Shown one piece after another: positions 1 through 5,275 of a stretch of DNA of 5,275 nucleotides. The notes under the pieces were generated by a model that was not told the DNA's origin, did not search any database, and was given only the letters and a program-made list of their open reading frames with translations. Source of the stretch: Pseudomonadota bacterium (GTDB lineage Bacteria > Pseudomonadota > Alphaproteobacteria > Micropepsales > Micropepsaceae); NCBI GenBank assembly GCA_025360685.1, contig JANYBR010000092.1:1-5275 (forward strand). The letters run 5' to 3'. Within the stretch, counting starts at the first letter, position 1, and the number at the start of each line of letters is the position of its first letter. A program made the position numbers and the translations under genes.

Positions 1-597
1 GCCCGAGAAGGCGAGCGCCAATCCGCTGACCAGCCCGCCGCCGCCGCACGGAGCGAGCACGGCATCGAGCGTCACGCCGCGCGCTTTGGCGTCGGTGGCG
101 ATCTCCAGACCCATCGTGCCCTGCCCTGCCACGACCATCGCATTGTCGAAGGGTTGGATAAGCGTGGCGCCGCTTCGCGCGATGATTTCGCGGGCCATGG
201 CTTCGCGATCATCCCTGTGCCGGTCGTAGAAAACGATCTCCGCCCCCAGCCGCCTGGTGCCGGCGATCTTCATCGTCGGCGCGTCGGTCGGCATGACGAT
301 GGTTGCCGGAATGTCGAACAATGCGGCTGCGGCGGCCACGCCTTGCGCGTGATTGCCCGATGAGAACGCGACAACGCCTTGCGGCCGGCGCTCGAGCGGG
401 ATCTGCAGAACCGCATTCAATGCACCTCTGATCTTGAAAGAACCGGTGCGCTGAAGCGTTTCAGGCTTCAGAAAAACGCGCCCGCCCAGGCGGGCATTGA
501 GATCGGGGCTTTCGAACAGCGGCGTGCGCACCGCCCAGGGCGCAATGCGCACCGCGGCTGCCTCGACGTCTGCGAATGTCGGAATGGAAACCTGCAT
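1..597 (-). CDS. PLP-dependent threonine/serine dehydratase (N-terminal part; 3' end beyond window)
   Basis: This frame stays open from ATG at 597 to the left window edge (199 residues visible). The family is fold-type II PLP enzymes (threonine ammonia-lyase, serine dehydratase, serine racemase), which remove ammonia from L-threonine or L-serine in the cytoplasm to give 2-oxobutyrate or pyruvate. Visible motifs: KPETLQRTGSFKIRGA (residues 44-59) with the Schiff-base lysine at Lys55; SSGNHAQG (79-86), which cradles the substrate and cofactor; and the glycine loop CGGGGLVSG (184-192), which binds the PLP phosphate. All expected N-terminal catalytic elements are intact. An in-frame TGA eight codons upstream makes ATG 597 the only good start, although no strong Shine-Dalgarno is visible. 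Whether a C-terminal ACT domain exists (biosynthetic IlvA type) or not (catabolic or racemase type) cannot be seen. The class is secure; the exact substrate is not. Confidence 0.93.
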   Translation of the reverse strand, partial: MQVSIPTFADVEAAAVRIAPWAVRTPLFESPDLNARLGGRVFLKPETLQRTGSFKIRGALNAVLQIPLERRPQGVVAFSSGNHAQGVAAAAALFDIPATIVMPTDAPTMKIAGTRRLGAEIVFYDRHRDDREAMAREIIARSGATLIQPFDNAMVVAGQGTMGLEIATDAKARGVTLDAVLAPCGGGGLVSGLALAFSG

Positions 598-719
598 CGC
601 ACGCTCGACTGATGACGCTCAAGTCTAGAACGGAAACGTCGTCACGGCCTATCGGGCAGGACAGCTGACCAAGGCACGAAGCGCAAATCGCCGCACAGCC
701 CATCCCGGCAAAAAAGGAT

Positions 720-748
720 TTGGCAGCGTTCCGAAGAGAGGACTATGG
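720..748 (+). promoter_or_regulatory. Candidate sigma-70-type promoter for the corA-EamA unit
   Basis: TTGGCA (720-725) matches the -35 consensus TTGACA at 5 of 6 positions. After a 17-bp spacer comes CTATGG (743-748), which resembles the alphaproteobacterial -10 form CTATAT at 4 of 6. Transcription would start near 755 and leave a leader of roughly 60 nt before corA. This is pattern matching by eye in the only intergenic space upstream of the gene; a single hit of this quality can occur by chance. Confidence 0.33.
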
Positions 749-801
749 TCCGGCCGCACGCGGAGAGGGTCCGTGCGCAAGCCTGAAACCGCGTATCCAT
801 C

Positions 802-813
802 GTCTCGCGAGAC
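802..813. promoter_or_regulatory. Perfect 12-bp palindrome overlapping the corA translation-initiation region
   Basis: GTCTCGCGAGAC is exactly self-complementary and ends 5 bp before the corA ATG at 819. An alternative RNA fold pairs GCGA (807-810) with TCGC (815-818) around a four-base GACC loop, placing a small hairpin directly against the start codon and over the weak GAGA ribosome-binding site (809-812). It could be an operator, an RNA element that limits initiation, or coincidence. Confidence 0.3.
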
Positions 814-818
814 CTCGC

Positions 819-1793
819 ATGCTGAAGATCTATCAGCAGCAGAACGGCGGCCTGAAGGGCGTTGTCCTTCCGGATGCGGAACCCATTGCCACCAACGCGA
901 TCTGGATCGACCTGTTCAATCCGACGAATGACGAGCGCCTCAAGGTGAATGCGCTGCTCGGCGTCGAGATGCCCACACGCGCCGACATGGAGGAAATCGA
1001 GGTCTCCAGCCGCCTCTATCAGGAAGGCGGTGCGATATTCCTGACGGCGATGATCCTGTCCAACGCCGATTCGGACGCGCCGACCGCCGACGTGGTCAGC
1101 TTCGTGCTGACACAGGAGAGGCTGGTCACCGTCCGGTACATCGATCCGCAACCCTTCAAGACCTTTGCCGCACGTTGCGAGAGGAGCAGTTCGATCGTGC
1201 CTCGCGCCGACATGGTGCTGATGTCGCTGCTCGATGTGATCGTCGACCGGATGGCCGACGTCCTGGAACGGGCTGGCGCGGAGATCGAGGCGATTTCCAA
1301 GGACATTTTCCAGCCGCCCGATGGCACCTCCATGCAGTCCAAGGACTTTCAGAACGTCCTGCGCCGCCTCGGCCGCAAGCACGATCTGACCGGCAAGATG
1401 CGCGAAAGCCTGCTCAGCGTCAGCCGCGTGCTGTCATTCCTGACTCCGGCGATGGACGGCAAGCCCAACAAGGACGTGCGCACCCACATCAAGACGCTCA
1501 CCCGCGACGTGCAGTCGTTGCAGGATCACACCTCGTTCCTCGGCAGCAAGCTCAACTACCTGCTCGATGCCACGCTCGGCCTGATCAACATCGACCAGAA
1601 CAACATCATCAAGATCATGTCGGTGGCGTCGATCGTCTTCCTGCCGCCGACCTTGTTCGCATCGATCTGGGGCATGAATTTCCATTTCATGCCCGAACTC
1701 GCGGCCGAGATCGGCTATCCCGTCGCGCTGCTGGTGATCGTCATATCAGGCATTCTGCCTTATGCGTGGTTCAAGCGCCGCGGCTGGCTATAG
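819..1793 (+). CDS. corA: CorA family magnesium/divalent cation channel
   Basis: A 324-residue protein, close to the usual CorA length (about 316 in E. coli). CorA forms inner-membrane homopentamers that admit Mg2+, and often Co2+ or Ni2+, gated by cytoplasmic Mg2+. The long N-terminal part is the cytoplasmic funnel domain. It leads into the conserved stalk helix (LLDATLGLINIDQNNIIKIM), then TM1 (about 266-284), the signature GMN selectivity motif (285-287, in WGMNF), the short periplasmic loop HFMPEL, TM2 (about 302-317) and a basic tail KRRGWL. The C-terminal third is very like enterobacterial CorA, so transport function is well supported, and the GMN rather than GIN motif favours CorA over ZntB. 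ATG 819 is preferred to a TTG at 720 because it gives the family's usual N-terminus and lies downstream of the candidate promoter. The Shine-Dalgarno is weak (GAGA, 809-812). It is followed after 9 bp by a transporter gene. Confidence 0.95.
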   Translation: MLKIYQQQNGGLKGVVLPDAEPIATNAIWIDLFNPTNDERLKVNALLGVEMPTRADMEEIEVSSRLYQEGGAIFLTAMILSNADSDAPTADVVSFVLTQERLVTVRYIDPQPFKTFAARCERSSSIVPRADMVLMSLLDVIVDRMADVLERAGAEIEAISKDIFQPPDGTSMQSKDFQNVLRRLGRKHDLTGKMRESLLSVSRVLSFLTPAMDGKPNKDVRTHIKTLTRDVQSLQDHTSFLGSKLNYLLDATLGLINIDQNNIIKIMSVASIVFLPPTLFASIWGMNFHFMPELAAEIGYPVALLVIVISGILPYAWFKRRGWL

Positions 1794-1795
1794 GA
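1792..1795 (+). promoter_or_regulatory. Ribosome-binding site of the EamA gene, overlapping the corA stop
   Basis: AGGA begins inside the corA TAG stop codon (1791-1793) and lies 7 nt before ATG 1803. Ribosomes finishing corA therefore stop on the next gene's binding site, which supports translational coupling and fixes the start of the transporter. Confidence 0.7.
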
Positions 1796-1802
1796 TCCGC
1801 GC

Positions 1803-2708
1803 ATGCGCCACACCAGCCGGGGCATCGCGCTGAAGACCGGCGCAACGCTCGCCTTTTCCCTGCAATATGTCGGCATCAAGCTGGCCGGGGCCGTGCCCGT
1901 CGGCGAGGTCGTCTTCTTTCGCGCCTTCTTTGCGCTCGTCCCTTTGTTCATTCTCGCCGCGTACACTGTCGGGTTCGCACGGATGGTGCGGACGGACCGA
2001 CCATCGCTGCATCTCCTTCGCTCGGCAGTTGGAGCGTCCGGCATGTTTCTCAATTTCGCCGCCCTGAAGCTGTTGCCTCTCGCGGACATAACGGCCTTCG
2101 GCTTCGTGCAACCGATCTTTGCCGTGGTACTCGCCGCTCTGGTGCTGAAGGAGACGATCGGACCCTATCGCGGCGGCGCCGTCGTCATCGGCTTTGCCGG
2201 CGTGATGCTCATGATCCAGCCGCATGGCGGAATGTCCGGCATTCTCGCGCATGGCTTTTCGGCTGGTGCGGGTCTGGCTCTGACCGGCGCCCTGTGTTCG
2301 GCGTTTGTCGTCATTTACATCCGCCAGATGAGTGCGACCGAGAAAAGCGAAACGATTGTGTTCTACTTCATGCTGTTTTGCGCCGCGGTGGGCGCCCTGA
2401 GCATGCTGTGGTGGCGGGTGCCGCTCTCCTGGAACAGCGCCGCGTGGCTCGTCATGGCTGGCCTTTGCGGCGGAGTCGGGCAGATCGCCATGACTTTCAG
2501 CTACCGCTACGCCGAACCCTCCCTGCTGGCGCCGTTCGACTACACCTCCATGATCTGGGCCGTGGCGTTCGGCCTTGCGATCTTCGGAGAGGTTCCGGCT
2601 CTGCTGGTGCTGATCGGAGCGGCAATTGTCACGGCGGCAGGCGTCTTCATCGCCTTTCGCGAGCACCGCGTCGGCCGCGAACTGGCATCAAAGATCGAAG
2701 CGGTTTAG
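1803..2708 (+). CDS. EamA/DMT-superfamily inner-membrane transporter
   Basis: A 301-residue, strongly hydrophobic protein with the two-fold EamA architecture: about five helices in residues 8-139 and five in 152-286. Diagnostic patches are FFRAFFALVPLF (38-49), the helix end QPIFAVVLAALVLKE (103-117), and its counterpart in the second repeat, which ends IFGE (260-263). Each repeat keeps the conserved glutamate that closes the fourth helix. The basic tail (FREHRVGRELASK) is probably cytoplasmic. Family members export or import amino acids, nucleotide precursors, vitamins or other small metabolites; the substrate cannot be read from the sequence. The gene starts 9 bp after corA with a well-placed AGGA, so it is probably co-expressed with corA, although no functional link between the two families is known to me. 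The stop is TAG at 2706-2708. Confidence 0.92.
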   Translation: MRHTSRGIALKTGATLAFSLQYVGIKLAGAVPVGEVVFFRAFFALVPLFILAAYTVGFARMVRTDRPSLHLLRSAVGASGMFLNFAALKLLPLADITAFGFVQPIFAVVLAALVLKETIGPYRGGAVVIGFAGVMLMIQPHGGMSGILAHGFSAGAGLALTGALCSAFVVIYIRQMSATEKSETIVFYFMLFCAAVGALSMLWWRVPLSWNSAAWLVMAGLCGGVGQIAMTFSYRYAEPSLLAPFDYTSMIWAVAFGLAIFGEVPALLVLIGAAIVTAAGVFIAFREHRVGRELASKIEAV

Positions 2709-2730
2709 CTGCGAATTTTGTAGTTGCGCC

Positions 2731-2822
2731 CATCATCCATCCTTCGACAGTTCGGAGCGCCAGCGTGCGGACCGGGATGATGATCAGACCAAAGCCCTCA
2801 TCCTGAGCCTGTCGAAGGACGC
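2731..2822. repeat. REP-like inverted repeat between convergent genes
   Basis: The 11-bp arm TCCTTCGACAG (2740-2750) is matched exactly by its complement CTGTCGAAGGA (2809-2819). A second complementary pair is CATCATCC (2731-2738) with GGATGATG (2775-2782). The right end, CCTCATCCTGAGCCTGTCGA and onward (2796-2820), resembles from memory an interspersed palindromic repeat very common in Hyphomicrobiales and Sphingomonadales. It sits where two transcription units converge, a usual REP location, and may help end transcription or stabilise mRNA 3' ends. There is no T-run as in an intrinsic terminator. It overlaps the last codons of the minus-strand gene. Outer boundaries are approximate. Confidence 0.65.
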
Positions 2823-3424
2823 GGGCCGGCCTCACTGGCCATGACAATTGTGTAGAGCGCGTCGAGCTCAGCGACGAACTCCACGCCAAAATAGTACTCC
2901 AGCTCACCGCGCACCCCCTCGTACAAGGTCGCGCCTTTGCCGCTGCAGATCAGGCTGCCGTCGACCGCTTCGGCACTCGGCACAAGAACGCCGCGCTCGA
3001 ACGTGACGGGGAAGAGCGTGCTAACCATGGGCTTGAGTGTGTGATAGTCGATGCCTTTCTCCAGGCAATAGGCATGGATCGAGCAACCGCGTCCGCCGGT
3101 GCTGACGAACACGCATTTGCCATTCCTGACCCGCGTGCGGACATGCGTACCCGAAGGAAATTCCTCATCGCAGACGGGGTCGCGCGTGAACCATTCGGAG
3201 GATGGTGCCGCGACTCGCGCCTCAAACTCCGGGCCCAAACCCAGAAGTCTCTGGGCGTTTTCCAAGTCCACGTCGACGCCATGATCGCAACATTGGTCGT
3301 TGCAGAAGCCGCAGGCCATACAACTCATGAAGTAGCGCAGTGCGAAGATCGCCGGGTCGACGGCGTGAATTGCCGGCGCGCCGGTGCGACACGGATATTC
3401 GCGCGACAGCCCGATCGTTGCCAT
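2798..3424 (-). CDS. Cysteine-rich protein resembling DUF3109/YkgJ metal-chelating domains
   Basis: A 208-residue soluble protein with 11 cysteines. A dense N-terminal cluster CMACGFCNDQCC (35-46) is followed by Cys85, then CVFVSTGGRGCSIHAYC (104-120), the segment GIDYHTLKPMVSTLFPV (124-140), and Cys160. The order CxxxxCC, then CxF...GCxIH, then KP...LFPV matches my recollection of DUF3109 and the wider YkgJ 'CxxCxxCC' group, thought to bind Zn or Fe; their biochemical role is not established. Ser135 lies where I recall relatives carrying a cysteine (CHLYP), and Cys160 may substitute. The start ATG (3424-3422) overlaps the preceding stop as TGATG, with a weak AGG 8 nt upstream. It is the last gene of a three-gene operon after two ATP-grasp ligases. 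The terminal residues RPSTGSG and the TGA stop lie inside the REP-like repeat, so the tail is probably not original. Confidence 0.8.
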   Translation of the reverse strand: MATIGLSREYPCRTGAPAIHAVDPAIFALRYFMSCMACGFCNDQCCDHGVDVDLENAQRLLGLGPEFEARVAAPSSEWFTRDPVCDEEFPSGTHVRTRVRNGKCVFVSTGGRGCSIHAYCLEKGIDYHTLKPMVSTLFPVTFERGVLVPSAEAVDGSLICSGKGATLYEGVRGELEYYFGVEFVAELDALYTIVMASEAGPRPSTGSG

Positions 3425-4395
3425 CAGCGCAACCTGGCCGCCTCCAGTATCCGAGCTATGAGCTGGTCGTAGCGCATTCCAGCTTTTGCCGCCGCGGCTG
3501 CGAATCCCGCGTCCGGTGCAATACCGGGATTGGTGTTGATTTCCAGGACCAGCGGCTCACCTTGTGCCGTGACGCGGAAATCGACGCGGGCATAGCCGGT
3601 CAGATCGAAAATCTTCCAGCATTTCTTGCAGGCAGAGCGCAGCTTTTCCGCCAGCACCGGCTCGTTCTCCTCCACGCCGAAGTGACGAACCGTCTGCACG
3701 GACTCGAGCGACGCTTCGTCCCATTTGGCAGTGTAGCCGACAATGCACGGCCGGCCGGCGGGCCAGGACTCGAACACCATCTCCGCCATGGGCAATAGTT
3801 CGGGACCGTCCGGCGCTTGCAGCACGGCGATGTTGAACTCGCGTCCGTCGATAAATTCCTCCGCGAACCAGCGTCCGCCATGCTTCAGGTAACAATCGGC
3901 GGCGCGGATCTTCACCTTCTCCTTGCCGGTCACCACGCTCCGATCGTCGAGCATAAAGGAGGCATCCTCCAGCGCCGACTTGACGATGTAGGTGCCGTCC
4001 TTCAAGCCACGCCAGTCGGGAGGTTCGCTCCATTCCGGTGTTGCCACACCAGCCTCTCGCAGGCGGCGCTTGGTGAGCGGCTTGTCGTTGGTGACGGCCA
4101 TTGCGACGGCGTCTGCGCCTGTAAACACGGCGCCGTAATCGTCCAGCATGCGTGGCGCAATCGGCGCGTGCTGGCCAAGACCATCGATACCCTCGACGAG
4201 ATTGAACACAATGTCGGGGCCGATGCGATCCATCATCCGCTCCAACCTGTCCGGATCGCTCGTGAAGGGCTCCAGCACAAAGTCGTGGCCGAGTTTCTTG
4301 AGCGCCCGGGCTACAGCTTCGGCCGCGATCAAGGTGTCGAGTTCGTCCGGTGGCGCACCCGGCGCGACATCGGAATGCAGAACCAGAACGCGCAT
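3424..4395 (-). CDS. ATP-grasp ligase B, D-Ala-D-Ala ligase superfamily (divergent)
   Basis: A 323-residue cytoplasmic protein. ATP-grasp enzymes of this group activate a carboxylate as an acyl-phosphate and join it to an amine, forming an amide or peptide bond. Order of parts: N-terminal strand MRVLVLHSDV; DIVFNLVEGIDG (61-72), the counterpart of the Ddl 'VFNxxHG' segment; VTNDKPLTKRRLREAGV (101-117); nucleotide-binding Lys139; the loop EDAS (143-146), where Ddl has a glycine-rich EGSS loop; EEFIDGREF (179-187); and the Mg-binding sites RVDFR (270-274) and LEINTNPG (284-291), where Asp272, Glu285 and Asn287 are the likely ligands. The catalytic core is intact. ATG 4395 is chosen over an in-frame ATG at 4425 because it begins the first beta strand and lies one base after the upstream stop (TGA-C-ATG). 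True Ddl activity is unlikely given the pairing and divergence; substrates are unknown. Confidence 0.85.
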   Translation of the reverse strand: MRVLVLHSDVAPGAPPDELDTLIAAEAVARALKKLGHDFVLEPFTSDPDRLERMMDRIGPDIVFNLVEGIDGLGQHAPIAPRMLDDYGAVFTGADAVAMAVTNDKPLTKRRLREAGVATPEWSEPPDWRGLKDGTYIVKSALEDASFMLDDRSVVTGKEKVKIRAADCYLKHGGRWFAEEFIDGREFNIAVLQAPDGPELLPMAEMVFESWPAGRPCIVGYTAKWDEASLESVQTVRHFGVEENEPVLAEKLRSACKKCWKIFDLTGYARVDFRVTAQGEPLVLEINTNPGIAPDAGFAAAAAKAGMRYDQLIARILEAARLR

Positions 4396-4396
4396 G

Positions 4397-5275
4397 TCAG
4401 GCGTCCACGGTGCGGCGCAGGGCAAGATGCGGATAGCGCTTGAGGAAGGAATCCATGATCTTGCCGATCAACTGGCGGTAGGACACGCCTTCGCGCGCCG
4501 CGATGAAGCACATGTCGGAATAGTCCGGGCGCAGGCCGGCAAGCGGGTTCACCTCGATGAAGTGCGGCTTGCCGCACCCGTCATAACGGATGTCGATGCG
4601 TCCGCCGTCGCGGCAGCGCAGCACACGCCACGCCGCCAGCGCGATCTCTGCGGCGACGCTCGCGTCCGCGGCCGGCGCGCCGATGATCTCGACCTTGTCT
4701 TCCCAGAACTCCTTGTTCTCGAAGCCATAGCCTTCGCCGACATAGTTGGCCTTCTTGACGATCTCGCTGACGCCGAGCACGGCGGCGTCCTCGCCCGTGC
4801 CGGTGATGGCCACGGTGAATTCGCGCCCGGACAAAAACGTTTCGACCAGCACAGGCTGGCGAAATTTTCGCAGCAACTCGGCGGCGGTGCGTCTCAGCGC
4901 CTCAGGATCGTCGACCCTGGAATTGGCGTCGATGCCCTTGCCCGACCCCTCCGCCAGCGGTTTGAGAAAGAGCGGAAAGGCGAGCGAGATGTTCGCGACA
5001 TCCTCGATGCGTTCGATCACCTCGAAGTCCGCGGTCGGGATGCCGCAGTCGCGCACGACACGCTTGCACAGCGCCTTGTCGAGCGTGAGCGCCATCGTCA
5101 GCGGATCGGAGAAGACGTAGGGGATGTCGAAGGCCTCCAGCAGCGCGGGCACCTGCGCCTCGCGCGAGATGCCCTTCAGCCCCTCGCAGAAATTGAATAC
5201 GCCATCCCAGCGTTCGCCCGCGGCCAGACGGTCGGCCAACTTCCTGACACCGCCGATGCGGTCCGGCTCGAAGCC
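4397..5275 (-). CDS. ATP-grasp ligase A, D-Ala-D-Ala ligase superfamily (5' end beyond window)
   Basis: The frame is open to the right window edge, so the start is missing; 292 residues are visible, beginning GFEPDRIGGV. Probably only a few tens of residues (the first beta strand) are lost. Landmarks, numbered from the edge: GVFNFCEGLKG (25-35); LTLDKALCKRVV (63-74); KPLAEGSGKG (105-114), a classic ATP-binding lysine and glycine-rich loop; ETFLSGREF (145-153); and RIDIR (226-230) with IEVNPLAGL (240-248), where Asp228, Glu241 and Asn243 should bind the two Mg ions. The closing segment AAREGVSYRQLI matches the Ddl C-terminus. It should form an acyl-phosphate and ligate an amine. It differs clearly from the neighbouring ligase B, so the pair is an ancient duplication or two recruited enzymes acting on different substrates. 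Stop TGA (4399-4397) is one base from the next ATG. Confidence 0.86.
   Translation of the reverse strand, partial: GFEPDRIGGVRKLADRLAAGERWDGVFNFCEGLKGISREAQVPALLEAFDIPYVFSDPLTMALTLDKALCKRVVRDCGIPTADFEVIERIEDVANISLAFPLFLKPLAEGSGKGIDANSRVDDPEALRRTAAELLRKFRQPVLVETFLSGREFTVAITGTGEDAAVLGVSEIVKKANYVGEGYGFENKEFWEDKVEIIGAPAADASVAAEIALAAWRVLRCRDGGRIDIRYDGCGKPHFIEVNPLAGLRPDYSDMCFIAAREGVSYRQLIGKIMDSFLKRYPHLALRRTVDA

Noticed and set aside
154..703. Several short open frames on both strands at the left end
   Set aside because: They overlap the threonine dehydratase reading frame, whose PLP motifs are unambiguous, or run into its upstream region without recognisable content.
720..818. TTG 720 as corA start, adding 33 residues
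   Set aside because: The extra segment does not resemble CorA N-termini, lacks a ribosome-binding site and would place the start in the candidate -35 box.
1788..2666. 292-codon minus-strand open frame opposite the EamA gene
   Set aside because: It is antisense to a clear membrane protein; its low-hydrophobicity His/Arg/Gln-rich translation shows no motif.
1175..2806. 543-codon plus-strand open frame spanning both transporter genes
   Set aside because: It overlaps corA and the EamA gene in another frame; the translation is Arg/His/Asp-rich with no domain, a typical GC-rich shadow.
2709..2830. Rho-independent terminator between the convergent genes
   Set aside because: The inverted arms are about 58 nt apart and no T-run follows on either strand, so it does not fit an intrinsic terminator.
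4396..4425. ATG 4425 as ligase B start, adding 10 residues
   Set aside because: It would overlap the end of ligase A by 29 bases and add residues before the first beta strand; ATG 4395 fits coupling and family structure better.
3817..4443. 208-codon plus-strand open frame opposite ligase B
   Set aside because: It is antisense to a motif-bearing ATP-grasp gene and has no recognisable domain or ribosome-binding site.
5237..5239. TTG 5239 as the start of ligase A
   Set aside because: The frame remains open to the window edge with family-like sequence (GFEPDRIGG), so the true start lies outside.

Overview
The window looks like chromosomal DNA of a GC-rich alphaproteobacterium, most likely of the Hyphomicrobiales (Mesorhizobium/Phyllobacteriaceae-like). 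This rests on the GC-rich codon use, the protein styles and a REP-like repeat at 2731-2822 that resembles repeats dispersed through such genomes. It is an inference, not a database result. Nothing indicates a phage, plasmid or insertion sequence.

Layout. At the left edge (1-597, minus strand) is the N-terminal 199 residues of a PLP-dependent threonine/serine dehydratase, cut by the window edge. A 221-bp divergent intergenic region (598-818) separates it from a plus-strand pair: a CorA-type Mg2+/divalent-cation channel (819-1793) and, 9 bp later, a ten-helix EamA/DMT-family transporter (1803-2708). The ribosome-binding site of the transporter overlaps the corA stop codon, so the two are probably co-translated. 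A REP-like inverted repeat lies between this unit and a convergent minus-strand operon.

The right half (2798-5275, minus strand) is a tight three-gene operon, read right to left. It holds ATP-grasp ligase A (D-Ala-D-Ala ligase superfamily, 5' end outside the window), ATP-grasp ligase B (same superfamily, divergent), and a cysteine-rich protein resembling DUF3109/YkgJ metal-chelating domains. The junctions are TGA-C-ATG and TGATG, which indicates translational coupling and a shared function. Two non-identical amide-bond-forming ligases beside a cysteine-cluster protein suggest a small peptide-like product or a protein modification, possibly metal-related. No characterised pathway can be named from the sequence. 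This operon is the best candidate here for an undescribed system. The last codons and stop of the cysteine protein come from the REP-like repeat.
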